This document shows, piece by piece, positions 1 through 6,944 of a DNA stretch of 13,483 nt (position 1 is its first letter; each line of letters begins with the position of its first letter). The translations under genes and the position numbers were made by a program. The notes beneath the pieces are model-generated. The model did no database searches. It was given only the letters and a program-made list of their open reading frames with translations, and was not told where the DNA came from. The stretch is taken from contig JAFVSF010000049.1 in NCBI GenBank assembly GCA_017503885.1, positions 1 to 13,483 on the forward strand, written 5' to 3'. This DNA comes from Clostridia bacterium. Its GTDB lineage: Bacteria; Bacillota; Clostridia; Christensenellales; Borkfalkiaceae.

Positions 1-56
1 TTAAGCTCGCTTTCGGTTATAAGCCCGTGCTCGTCAAAGGTAAGCTGTTTAGCCAT
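1..56 (-). CDS. Start of an unrecognised protein, cut by the window edge
   Basis: Only the first 18 codons are present, reading leftwards from an ATG at 56-54: MAKQLTFDEHGLITESEL, then the window ends. A ribosome site, AGGTGA on the minus strand (64-69), sits 7 bases before the ATG, which supports this start. The gene lies downstream of ftsH in the same direction, but a strong terminator separates them, so it is probably transcribed on its own. The fragment is hydrophilic, with no signal peptide or known motif, so I cannot assign a family or function. Confidence 0.6.
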   Translation of the reverse strand, partial: MAKQLTFDEHGLITESEL

Positions 57-90
57 TTAATATCACCTATAAGATTTAAAAAATATATTT

Positions 91-120
91 TTTATAGCCC
101 TTTCTATAAGAACGGCGCAA
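91..120 (-). promoter_or_regulatory. Possible promoter of the gene cut at the left edge
   Basis: On the minus strand TTGCGC (115-120) and TATAAA (91-96) are separated by 18 bases. The -10 is good (5 of 6 to consensus) and the -35 is weak (3 of 6). It lies between the ftsH terminator and the next gene, where a promoter is expected. In such AT-rich sequence a chance match is quite possible. Confidence 0.3.
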
Positions 121-178
121 AGTAAAACTAAACGGAAAATAAAAAACTAATAAGCCTTAAGCTATATACTTTTCTCAT

Positions 179-215
179 AAAAACCGTATAGCCGACGGGT
201 TTTCCGTCGGCCTAT
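179..215 (-). terminator. Rho-independent terminator of ftsH
   Basis: GCCGACGG (191-198) and CCGTCGGC (204-211) form a perfect 8-bp GC-rich stem with a 5-base loop. Flanking TATA/CTATA bases can extend it with one bulge. Read on the minus strand, the stem starts about 11 bases after the ftsH stop codon and is followed by a run of five T (complement of A at 179-183). Position and structure both fit termination of ftsH. Confidence 0.85.
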
Positions 216-222
216 AGGTTGA

Positions 223-2412
223 TTATTGATTATTTTCGTCGTTTTTCGGGCTTTCCTCCAAGGTTGATTCCTCAGCCTTGCTTTCGGAAACATCACTTGA
301 AGCAGTAGCGTCTTCAGTTGCTTCCAGGCCTTGAGCAGGTATGCTTTCCTGCTCGGCATTGGCAACGGGCTTTTCTTCCGCAGGGGCGGTAGATTTAGCC
401 TCTTCATTTGCCTTTACCTCAGCCTTTTTAAACGGATTGGAATCCCTTTCGGACTGTCTTTTATCCATAAACTCTATAATGGTAGCAACGTCCTTACCTT
501 CCATAATGAGGTCGACCTCTTCTTGATAAATGGTTTCTCTTTCAATCAAAAGCCTTGCCATTGTATCGAGAAGATTCTTATTGGCGGATAAAAGCTCTCT
601 TGCCTTTTTATGCGCGTTTCTTATAATTGCCTGAATTTCCTCGTCGATAATAGTTGCTGTTGCCTCGCTATAGCCTGCCTTCGTCTGCATATCTCTGCCG
701 AGGAAGATTTGGTCGCCGTCACCGTAGTTTACAGGTCCAAGCTTTTCGCTCATACCCCATTCGGTAACCATTTTTCTTGCTCTGTCTGTTACGACGCTGA
801 TGTCGTTAGACGCGCCCGAGGATATATCCTTAATGATAAGCTCTTCGGCAACTCTACCGCCAAGAGTCATTACTATATCGTCTAAAAGCTTGTTTTTCTC
901 GATATGGTTATCGTCGTTATCGGGTCTTGTCATGGTGTAGCCTGCAGCCATACCTCTTGGAATAATCGAACCCTCGTGTACGGGGTCGCAGTTAGGAAGA
1001 AGTCTTGCAAGTATTGCGTGACCTGCCTCGTGATAAGCGGTAATTCTCTTATCCGTTTCGGTAACAAGCCTTGACTTCTTTTGAGGACCGATAATAACCT
1101 TGTTTATAGCCTCGTAGAGGTCTACGTTTGTTATAGCCTTTTCATTTTTTCTTGCAGCGAGAATTGCAGCCTCGTTCATAAGGTTTGCAATGTCCGCACC
1201 CGAAAAGCCTGCAGTCATTCTTGCAAGTGTTTTAAAGTTGACGTCTTGAGCAAGCGGTTTGTTTCTTGAATGAACCTTAAGTATAGCCTCTCTGCCTCTT
1301 ACGTCCGGCATATTGACGTAGATTTGACGGTCAAATCTGCCCGGTCGCATAAGCGCGGGGTCTAATATATCGGCTCTGTTTGTCGCAGCGATGATGATAA
1401 TACCCTCGTTAGCCTCAAAGCCGTCCATCTGAACGAGAAGCTGGTTAAGAGTTTGTTCTCTTTCGTCGTTTCCACCGCCGATACCCGAGCCTCTGTGTCT
1501 GCCGACTGCGTCGATTTCGTCGATAAAGACTATACAAGGCATACTCTTTTTAGCCATATTGAAAAGATCTCTTACTCTGCTTGCGCCAACGCCGACGAAC
1601 ATTTCAACGAAGTCCGAACCGCTTATAGAGAAGAACGGAACGTTTGCCTCGCCCGCAACTGCCTTTGCAAAGAGAGTTTTACCTGTTCCCGGAGGACCTA
1701 CAAGGAGCACGCCCTTAGGAATTTTTGCACCGAGTTGAGAGAATTTTCTTGGGCTTTTAAGGAATTCAACAACCTCTTGAAGCTCTTCCTTTTCCTCTTC
1801 TGCGCCTGCAACGTCAGAAAATCTTACCTTGATATTTTGGTTTACTCTTGCCTTGGTCTTACCAAAATCCATCGCACCCTTTCCACCGCCGTTTACCTGG
1901 CGTGTTAAGAAGAAAAACGCAACTACGCCTAAAGCAAGTAAGAGTAAAGGCATAAGCATGCTTGAGAAGAACGAGCCTGCATTTGGGTCGGTACAGTCAA
2001 CAACCGTGCCGTTTTTCTTTAAAAGCTCTAATTCTTCCTCGTATAAAGACGTTGGGTAAAGATGAGCCTCGTAAATTTGAACGAGCTTTTTTGTGCCTGT
2101 AATCTTATTTATCTCGTATTTATAGCCCTTTAAAGTGTATACGTCGATAACAATAGCTTCAATTTCTTGATTTTTATCATTTTTAACGATTACACTTTTA
2201 TCTATAACTGCAACGTTTTCCTTTATTTCGACAGCGTTGCCGTCCTTGTCCTTAATTACCTTGTCCTCGTAAGTAATACCTGCTTGGTTAAAAAATTCTT
2301 CTGTTCTAACCTTATTAACCGTAAAGTTAGAAGAAAGCATTATAAATAAAAATGCCAATGCAGCGACCACCAAAAGTATTACAATTATGGTGGATTTGGA
2401 TGATTTTTTCAT
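223..2412 (-). CDS. ftsH: FtsH, ATP-dependent membrane zinc metalloprotease
   Basis: FtsH is a hexameric membrane protease that unfolds and degrades misfolded membrane proteins and some short-lived regulators. The 729-residue product shows the full family layout. There is a first membrane segment at about 8-27, an extracytoplasmic domain to about 150, and a second membrane segment at about 152-170. The AAA+ domain has Walker A GPPGTGKT (239-246), pore residues FVG (272-274), Walker B IVFIDEID (294-301) and the arginine-finger region ending RPGRFDR (356-362). The M41 peptidase domain carries HEAGH (461-465), with the likely third zinc ligand D537. From about 650 the tail is Glu/Ala/Ser-rich, low in complexity and probably disordered. 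AGGAGG (2417-2422) lies 4 bases before the ATG and fixes the start. The gene stands alone, divergent from the dehydratase operon, without the tilS/hpt neighbours often seen beside ftsH in Firmicutes. The family assignment is certain; substrates are unknown. Confidence 0.98.
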   Translation of the reverse strand: MKKSSKSTIIVILLVVAALAFLFIMLSSNFTVNKVRTEEFFNQAGITYEDKVIKDKDGNAVEIKENVAVIDKSVIVKNDKNQEIEAIVIDVYTLKGYKYEINKITGTKKLVQIYEAHLYPTSLYEEELELLKKNGTVVDCTDPNAGSFFSSMLMPLLLLALGVVAFFFLTRQVNGGGKGAMDFGKTKARVNQNIKVRFSDVAGAEEEKEELQEVVEFLKSPRKFSQLGAKIPKGVLLVGPPGTGKTLFAKAVAGEANVPFFSISGSDFVEMFVGVGASRVRDLFNMAKKSMPCIVFIDEIDAVGRHRGSGIGGGNDEREQTLNQLLVQMDGFEANEGIIIIAATNRADILDPALMRPGRFDRQIYVNMPDVRGREAILKVHSRNKPLAQDVNFKTLARMTAGFSGADIANLMNEAAILAARKNEKAITNVDLYEAINKVIIGPQKKSRLVTETDKRITAYHEAGHAILARLLPNCDPVHEGSIIPRGMAAGYTMTRPDNDDNHIEKNKLLDDIVMTLGGRVAEELIIKDISSGASNDISVVTDRARKMVTEWGMSEKLGPVNYGDGDQIFLGRDMQTKAGYSEATATIIDEEIQAIIRNAHKKARELLSANKNLLDTMARLLIERETIYQEEVDLIMEGKDVATIIEFMDKRQSERDSNPFKKAEVKANEEAKSTAPAEEKPVANAEQESIPAQGLEATEDATASSDVSESKAEESTLEESPKNDENNQ

Positions 2413-2433
2413 TATACCTCCTGTTTGACTTGC

Positions 2434-2568
2434 TATATACTTCGTAAAAGTGCGTTTACTGTTTCGCCCTCAAAACTTCGGTGACCGACAAGGTCAACCA
2501 AATCTTTTCGGGCTCACGAGCCTTCATTTACTCGTATCTACCAATTCAAACTCAATTTTTCTAAAGTA
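2434..2568 (+). repeat. Dispersed intergenic repeat, copy 1a
   Basis: This copy begins TATATACTTCG and runs to a 3' AT-rich tail ending about 2568. Its first 107 bases align without gaps to copy 2 (6653-6759) with about 84 matches by hand count. Two hairpins are visible. One is GGTGACC (2480-2486) with GGTCAACC (2492-2499), leaving one bulged base. The other is ACGAG (2516-2520) with CTCGT (2531-2535). The differences from copy 2 cluster in the second hairpin's loop. It lies in the putative ftsH leader, antisense to ftsH if the plus strand is the functional one. Confidence 0.8.
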
Positions 2569-2583
2569 TTATTATGTTTGTTA

Positions 2584-2688
2584 TACGCTCTCGACTGGTA
2601 TAACCAACAAGGTCTATCCCATCCGATATCGTTTAGCGAGCCTTGTCTCCCTCGCAACTAGTCGCTTAAACTTAATTTTTCTAATGTA
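2584..2688 (+). repeat. Dispersed intergenic repeat, copy 1b (tandem to 1a)
   Basis: This copy closely matches copy 3 from CGACTGGTAT (2592) through CAACAAGGTCTATCCCATCC. Its second hairpin is GCGAG (2636-2640) paired with CTCGC (2651-2655), versus ACGAG/CTCGT in copy 1a, a compensatory base-pair change. The trailing AATTTTTCTAA segment recurs exactly 120 bases after that of copy 1a, so 1a and 1b look like an old tandem duplication of about 120 bp. Confidence 0.75.
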
Positions 2689-2704
2689 GTTATCAAATTA
2701 AATT

Positions 2705-2723
2705 GGATGCAACGTCACGTTGC
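2705..2723. repeat. GGATGCAACGTCACGTTGC palindromic element, copy 1
   Basis: GCAACGT-C-ACGTTGC (2709-2723) is a perfect 7-bp inverted repeat around one central base. The same 19 bases occur exactly at 6945-6963, and the truncated form GATGCAACGT at 6792-6801. In both full cases the element lies roughly 280-300 bases downstream of the TATATACTTCG start of the dispersed repeat. It could be a protein-binding site or the conserved end of the repeat element. Confidence 0.75.
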
Positions 2724-2768
2724 CGTCACGCTCCCTAGTTTCACGGTGTTTCACGCACACGTATAGTT

Positions 2769-2797
2769 ATTGTATCATAAACCTATTTAAAAGACAA
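2769..2797 (-). promoter_or_regulatory. Likely promoter of ftsH
   Basis: On the minus strand TTGTCT (2792-2797) and TACAAT (2769-2774) are spaced by exactly 17 bases, matching consensus at 4 of 6 and 5 of 6 positions. If used, transcription would start near 2762 and give ftsH an unusually long leader of about 350 bases containing the antisense of repeats 1a and 1b and the 15-bp palindrome. A closer promoter may exist that I did not recognise. Confidence 0.45.
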
Positions 2798-2970
2798 ATA
2801 AATTTTTTAATTATCTATTTTTTTACACAGTTTTCACTTAAAAGAAGTACTTGCAATAAAAAAACAGCTCAAAATTAAAGGGTTTTATTACTTTGCTAGT
2901 ACTTTTTAAAAGCTACCCTCTTTAAAAAATTGTATTCATTTTATTAAAAAATATTCCTTAGGTTTATCTC

Positions 2971-3022
2971 TTTTATGGCAAAGGCTTGAGTTCCACGTGG
3001 AACGGCTCTTTTGCCAGTAAAA
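2971..3022. promoter_or_regulatory. parS-like palindrome (GTTCCACGTGGAAC) nested in a larger inverted repeat
   Basis: GTTCCACGTGGAAC at 2990-3003 is a perfect 14-bp palindrome. The bacterial ParB-binding site parS has consensus TGTTTCACGTGAAACA. The core here differs only by a symmetrical T-to-C/A-to-G change that also occurs in known parS sites such as those of Pseudomonas. It is flanked by TGGCAAA (2976-2982) and TTTGCCA (3010-3016), extended by TTTTA/TAAAA with one bulge, giving a 52-bp imperfect inverted repeat. The flanking arms are not part of canonical parS, so a regulator site or a terminator-like hairpin is an alternative. ftsH is origin-proximal in many Firmicutes, where parS sites cluster. 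Confidence 0.55.
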
Positions 3023-3106
3023 TAAAAAAATCAAAACTGTTGTTTGTTTAGTATTGTTGTGGTTTTGCTAGGTTTTTCCAAATCTAAAAAACTTTGTAAA
3101 TTTTGT

Positions 3107-3133
3107 AAAATCCCTTATAAATAAAGGGGTTTT
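3107..3133. other. Isolated hairpin without an associated gene
   Basis: AAAATCCCTT (3107-3116) can pair with AAGGGGTTTT (3124-3133), a 10-bp stem with one T-G pair and a 7-base loop. It looks like a weak bidirectional terminator, but no gene ends nearby. It may end a small RNA, or insulate the dehydratase promoter 77 bases downstream. Confidence 0.45.
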
Positions 3134-3209
3134 GTGCTTTTATGCAAAAATGTGAAATAAATGTCGATAAAAAATTTTGCAAATAAAACAACAAAAAACA
3201 AAAAATCTA

Positions 3210-3238
3210 TTGACAAAGAAAAAATTATTATATATAAT
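3210..3238 (+). promoter_or_regulatory. Perfect consensus promoter of the diol dehydratase operon
   Basis: TTGACA (3210-3215) and TATAAT (3233-3238) are both perfect matches to the housekeeping sigma consensus, with the ideal 17-base spacer. Transcription should start near 3245 and give an approximately 80-base leader before the ATG at 3326. Such a strong core promoter suggests high basal expression or control by a repressor; I identified no operator with confidence. Confidence 0.9.
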
Positions 3239-3325
3239 GTTAGTAGCATAATGGAAAATTATCTTGTGAAAGTATCGCTTGCTTTAAAATTTGGCAAGTT
3301 AAATTAGCAAGAAAAGGATATATTT

Positions 3326-5851
3326 ATGGCAGAATTTTATTCGGAAAAAATTGCAAAATCACCAAGAATTGACCGTATTAAAGAAAAAATGCTCAGTGAA
3401 ATGCCTCAAATCGAGGCTGACAGAGCCGTTTTACTTACAGAGTCATACAAAAAGACAGAGGGCGAGCCTATCTATACGAGAAGGGCAAAGGCTTTTGCAC
3501 ATATTCTTGACAATATTCCAGTAACCATCCGTGACGACGAACTTATAGTCGGTGCGGCAACCGTGCATTCAAGAGGTTGTCAAGTATTCCCCGAATATTC
3601 TTTCGAGTGGGTAGAGGCTGAATTTGACACTTTGGCAACGAGATCTGCAGACCCATTCTATATTTCTGAAGAAACGAAGAAGACTCTTCACGAGGTTTAT
3701 AAATATTGGAAAGGCAAGACGACTTCCGAGCTTGCTACTTCCTACATGGCTCCAGAAACTCTCACTGCTATGGAAGCCAATATGTTTACCCCAGGTAACT
3801 ATTTCTACAACGGTATCGGTCACGTAACGGTTAAGTACGATAGAGTTTTAGAAGTTGGTTATGCAGGAATTATTAAAGAAATAGAAGAAGAAATTGCTAA
3901 AATCAAGGTAGGCGACGGAAATTATTGCAAAAAGCGTACTTTATTAGATGCTATGATTTTATCTTGTAAGGCAGTTATTCGCTATGCAAATAGATATGCT
4001 AAAAAGGCACGAGAAATGGGAGAAAAAGAGGCTAATTCTACTAGAAGAGCCGAACTTATAAAGGTTGCCGAAACTTGTGAACGTGTTCCTGAATTTGGTG
4101 CGAGAAACTTCCACGAGGCTTGCCAAAGTTTTTGGTTTGTTCAACTTTTAATACAAACGGAATCTAGTGGACACTCAATTTCTCCAGGTAGATTCGACCA
4201 ATATATGTACCCATACTATTTAAAGAGTAGAAAAGAGGGTATGTCTAGAGAAGAAGCTCAAGAACTTATGGATTTAGTATGGCTTAAGCTTAACGACTTC
4301 CTTAAGGTTAGAGATGAAGCGTCGGCAGAGGGTTTTGCAGGATACAGTCTTTTCCAAAACCTTATCGCAGGTGGACAAGACGAGCACGGCCACGACGCTA
4401 CTAACGACTTGTCGTTTATGTCGATAACTGCAACCGAGCACGTTTTCCTTCCTCAACCATCTTTCTCGGTTAGAGTTTGGAACGGCTCTCCAAGGGCTTT
4501 CCTTCTTCGTGCTGCAGAACTTACTCGTACGGGCATTGGTTTCCCTGCTTATTATAACGACGAGGTTATAATTCCATCGCTTATGTCTAGAGGTCTTACC
4601 CTTGAAGATGCGAGAAAATATAATATTATAGGCTGTGTAGAGCCTCAAGTAGCAGGCAAAACTGACGGATGGCATGACGCTGCGTTCTTCAATATGTGTC
4701 GCCCACTCGAAATGGTATTTAAAAACGGTTTTGAAAACGGCAAACAAGTTGGTATCAAAACTGGCAACGTTGAAGATATGCAAACGTTTGGCGAATTTTA
4801 CGAGGCGTACAAGGCCCAATCAGATTATTTTGTATCATTACTTGTAAACGCAGACAACGCTATCGACGTTGCTCACGCAGAAAGATGTCCTCTTCCATAC
4901 CTTTCTTGTATGGTAGACGATTGTATCAAATCTGGTAAGAGTGTGCAAGAAGGTGGAGCAATCTACAACTTTACAGGTCCTCAAGGCTTTGGCATTGCAA
5001 ACATGGCAGACGCTATGTGGGCGATAAAGACACTCGTATTCGACGAACAAAAATATACGCTTAAAGATTTTAAAGAGGCACTTGAAAATAACTACGGCAA
5101 AGATATGGATTCTCACAAGGGCGAAAAGCTTACCATAACCGTTGTTAAAGAGCTTGCCAACAAGGGTAAAAACGTTAGTGAAGAAGACGTTAAGTCCATC
5201 TATAAGTCGATTATCACTAATAATTGCCCACAAGAGAAGAAAGATTTCTACGCAAAATTACTTGCTGATATAGAGGCACTTCCAAAGTTCGGTAACGATA
5301 ATAGAGAAGTAGATGCTTTAGCAAGAGAGGTTGCGTACGTATATACTAAAGAAGTTGAAAAATACGAAAACCCAAGAGGCGGAAGATATCAAGCAGGTTT
5401 ATATCCAGTATCTGCAAACGTTCCTCTTGGTGCTCAAACGGGTGCAACCCCAGACGGTAGACTTGCATTTACCCCTGTTGCAGACGGGGTTTCCCCTTCT
5501 GCTGGTAGAGACGTAAAAGGCCCTACTGCATCTTGCAACTCGGTTTCTACACTCGACCACTTTATTGCAAGTAACGGAACGCTTTTCAATATGAAATTCC
5601 ACCCAACTGCCCTTGCGGGTAGACACGGATTAGAGAATTTCGTATCACTCGTTCAAGGCTATTTTGATAGAAAGGGTAGCCACATGCAATTTAACGTTGT
5701 TAGTCGTGAAACTTTACGTGATGCTCAAAAGAATCCTGAAAAATACAAGTCTTTGGTTGTACGTGTAGCAGGTTATTCGGCACTTTTCACTTCACTTTCT
5801 AGGTCTTTACAAGAAGACATTATCAACCGTACCGAACAGGGAGGTTTCTAA
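3326..5851 (+). CDS. dhaB1: B12-independent glycerol/1,2-propanediol dehydratase (glycyl radical enzyme)
   Basis: This cytoplasmic glycyl radical enzyme removes water from a vicinal diol: glycerol to 3-hydroxypropionaldehyde, or 1,2-propanediol to propionaldehyde. Its 841 residues carry the thiyl-radical motif GCVEP with C437 and base E439, and the radical site RVAGYSALF with G816, 25 residues from the end. D451, 14 residues after the cysteine in GWHDAAFFN, corresponds to the substrate-hydroxyl-binding Asp447 of Clostridium butyricum DhaB1. H166 (GIGHVTV) and H283 (SGHSISPGRFDQY) match its H164 and H281. These separate it from pyruvate formate-lyase, choline lyase and hydroxyproline dehydratase. 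It is about 54 residues longer than DhaB1 (787, from memory), mostly an insert around 590-645. There is no N-terminal extension resembling an encapsulation peptide. AAAAGGA lies 7 bases before the ATG. It overlaps nothing, and the activase starts 3 bases downstream. Glycerol versus propanediol preference cannot be decided by eye. Confidence 0.93.
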   Translation: MAEFYSEKIAKSPRIDRIKEKMLSEMPQIEADRAVLLTESYKKTEGEPIYTRRAKAFAHILDNIPVTIRDDELIVGAATVHSRGCQVFPEYSFEWVEAEFDTLATRSADPFYISEETKKTLHEVYKYWKGKTTSELATSYMAPETLTAMEANMFTPGNYFYNGIGHVTVKYDRVLEVGYAGIIKEIEEEIAKIKVGDGNYCKKRTLLDAMILSCKAVIRYANRYAKKAREMGEKEANSTRRAELIKVAETCERVPEFGARNFHEACQSFWFVQLLIQTESSGHSISPGRFDQYMYPYYLKSRKEGMSREEAQELMDLVWLKLNDFLKVRDEASAEGFAGYSLFQNLIAGGQDEHGHDATNDLSFMSITATEHVFLPQPSFSVRVWNGSPRAFLLRAAELTRTGIGFPAYYNDEVIIPSLMSRGLTLEDARKYNIIGCVEPQVAGKTDGWHDAAFFNMCRPLEMVFKNGFENGKQVGIKTGNVEDMQTFGEFYEAYKAQSDYFVSLLVNADNAIDVAHAERCPLPYLSCMVDDCIKSGKSVQEGGAIYNFTGPQGFGIANMADAMWAIKTLVFDEQKYTLKDFKEALENNYGKDMDSHKGEKLTITVVKELANKGKNVSEEDVKSIYKSIITNNCPQEKKDFYAKLLADIEALPKFGNDNREVDALAREVAYVYTKEVEKYENPRGGRYQAGLYPVSANVPLGAQTGATPDGRLAFTPVADGVSPSAGRDVKGPTASCNSVSTLDHFIASNGTLFNMKFHPTALAGRHGLENFVSLVQGYFDRKGSHMQFNVVSRETLRDAQKNPEKYKSLVVRVAGYSALFTSLSRSLQEDIINRTEQGGF

Positions 5852-5854
5852 TAG

Positions 5855-6640
5855 ATGGATTATTCTGCTGTTAAGGGTAGAATTTTCGATATTCAAAGAT
5901 TTTCCGTACACGACGGACCGGGAATTAGAACGATAGTCTTTTTAAAGGGTTGTCGTCTTCGTTGTCGTTGGTGCTGTAACCCAGAATCTCAGTCTTACGA
6001 GATTGAGAAGATGGAGTTAAACGGCAAGGTAAAAACCGTTGGCCGTGACGTTACTGCAGGCGAAATTATCAGCGAGGTCGAAAGAGATACCGTATATTAT
6101 AAGCGTTCGGGTGGAGGGCTTACCCTTTCGGGTGGAGAATCGCTCACTCAACCCGATTTTGCCGAGGCACTTTTGGCACTTGCCCACGAACATAGCATAA
6201 ATACGGCTATGGAATCTACGGGCTTTGCCGATTTTTCGGTAATATCACGCATTTTACCTCATCTTGATTTATACCTTATGGATATAAAACATATGGATAG
6301 TGAAAAACACAAGGCTTTTACAGGTCAATATAACGATAAGATTTTAGAAAATGCACAAAAAATTGCACGTTCTCCAGTAAAACTTATTATTCGTACGCCT
6401 GTAATTCCAACTTTTAACGATACCGAGGAAGAAATTAGAGCAATAGCGAAATTTGCAGCAAGTCTTCCAGGCGTTGAAGAAATGCATTTACTTCCATATC
6501 ATCGTATAGGAACAGATAAATACAAAGGTCTTGGCAGAGAATACACTCTCTCCCATATAGAGCCACCATCACAAGAGCATATGAATAAGCTTTTAGAGAT
6601 AGTGAATTCGTGTGGGTTAAAAGGTCAAATCGGCGGTTAA
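5855..6640 (+). CDS. Glycyl radical enzyme activase, radical SAM, lacking the ferredoxin-like insert
   Basis: This enzyme should use a [4Fe-4S] cluster and S-adenosylmethionine to abstract hydrogen from G816 of the upstream dehydratase. The cluster motif C33-x3-C37-x2-C40 is followed by NPESQ, and the SAM-binding motif SGGE is at 92-95. FSVHDGPGIRT (16-26) is the typical family start. The gene lies 3 bases after the dehydratase stop, and its ribosome site GGGAGG is inside the last dehydratase codons, so expression is tightly coupled. The odd point is length: 261 residues. Diol-dehydratase activases such as DhaB2 are about 300 residues and carry eight extra cysteines for two auxiliary [4Fe-4S] clusters between the CxxxCxxC motif and SGGE. 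Here that stretch is short and cysteine-free apart from C41, as in PFL activase (PflA). The only other cysteine is C253. By partner it is DhaB2-like, by architecture PflA-like, so I give no symbol. Confidence 0.93.
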   Translation: MDYSAVKGRIFDIQRFSVHDGPGIRTIVFLKGCRLRCRWCCNPESQSYEIEKMELNGKVKTVGRDVTAGEIISEVERDTVYYKRSGGGLTLSGGESLTQPDFAEALLALAHEHSINTAMESTGFADFSVISRILPHLDLYLMDIKHMDSEKHKAFTGQYNDKILENAQKIARSPVKLIIRTPVIPTFNDTEEEIRAIAKFAASLPGVEEMHLLPYHRIGTDKYKGLGREYTLSHIEPPSQEHMNKLLEIVNSCGLKGQIGG

Positions 6641-6652
6641 ATTTTAAAGCCT

Positions 6653-6760
6653 TATATACTTCGCTAGCCAGCGTTAACTGTTTCGCTTTCAAAATCTTGG
6701 TGACCAACAAGGTCTACCAAGTCTTTTCAAGCTCACGAGCCTTGGCTAGCTCGCATCTAA
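6653..6760 (+). repeat. Dispersed intergenic repeat, copy 2
   Basis: This copy starts TATATACTTCG 13 bases after the activase stop and ends GCTCGCATCTAA. It aligns gaplessly to copy 1a over 107 bases. Visible hairpins are CGCT-AGCC-AGCG (6662-6673), GGTGACC (6699-6705) with GGTCTACC (6711-6718), and CGAGC (6737-6741) with GCTCG (6749-6753). It has the same orientation as the other copies on the plus strand. Confidence 0.8.
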
Positions 6761-6860
6761 GTCTTTAAAACTCGCTTTAAAGAGTCAAAAAGATGCAACG
6801 TTTTTAGCACCCGAGCCTCGCCTAACTTGTTTCTAACCCTTGAATACACTTTTTACAAAG

Positions 6861-6914
6861 GTAAAATGGCGCAATAATTATGTGTCTTGTGCCACGTCGT
6901 GAACCTTATTTTAC
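6861..6914 (+). other. Candidate folded element of unknown role
   Basis: GTAAAAT (6861-6867) pairs with ATTTTAC (6908-6914). Inside it GGCGCAA (6868-6874) pairs with TTGTGCC (6887-6893) with one G-T pair, stacked directly on the first stem. The right side has a 14-base bulge. I match it to no known RNA family, and it lacks the conserved blocks of a cobalamin riboswitch. Chance pairing is possible. Confidence 0.25.
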
Positions 6915-6943
6915 TTGCGTTAACCCTTTTTATTTAGTATACA
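6915..6943 (+). promoter_or_regulatory. Weak promoter candidate for pduO
   Basis: TTGCGT (6915-6920) and TATACA (6938-6943) have a 17-base spacer but match consensus at only 3 and 4 of 6 positions. The predicted start, near 6950, falls inside the 15-bp palindrome (6949-6963). A protein bound there would therefore block this promoter. The alternative is read-through from the dehydratase operon. Confidence 0.3.
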
Positions 6944-6944
6944 C

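Larger units (their letters stand above)
2413..3325. other. 0.9-kb divergent intergenic region between ftsH and the dehydratase operon
   Basis: I see no convincing gene here: short open frames fall in the repeats or in AT-rich sequence and lack ribosome sites. From left to right it holds the ftsH leader with two tandem copies of a dispersed repeat (2434-2688), a 15-bp odd palindrome (2709-2723), a possible ftsH promoter (2769-2797), about 170 bases of featureless AT-rich DNA, a parS-like palindrome inside a larger inverted repeat (2971-3022), an isolated hairpin (3107-3133), a consensus promoter (3210-3238) and the dehydratase leader. In the leader CTTGC (3278-3282) could pair with GCAAG at 3294-3298 or 3307-3311, the second lying just before the ribosome site. 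Confidence 0.8.

Noticed and set aside
78..93. AT-only palindrome AAAAAATATATTTTTT
   Set aside because: Low-complexity AT sequence, expected by chance in this composition.
1453..1908. 151-residue plus-strand open frame inside ftsH
   Set aside because: It lies opposite the highly conserved AAA+ domain of ftsH and has no start signals.
2450..2689. 79-residue plus-strand open frame
   Set aside because: It spans repeats 1a and 1b, has no ribosome site and no protein-like composition. The repeat copies align gaplessly or with small gaps as DNA or RNA structure rather than as codons.
2747..2755. Second parS site
   Set aside because: TGTTTCACG matches only the left half of parS. The right half is not symmetrical.
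6435..6710. 91-residue minus-strand open frame over the activase end
   Set aside because: It overlaps the conserved activase C-terminus antisense and runs into the repeat; there is no ribosome site.
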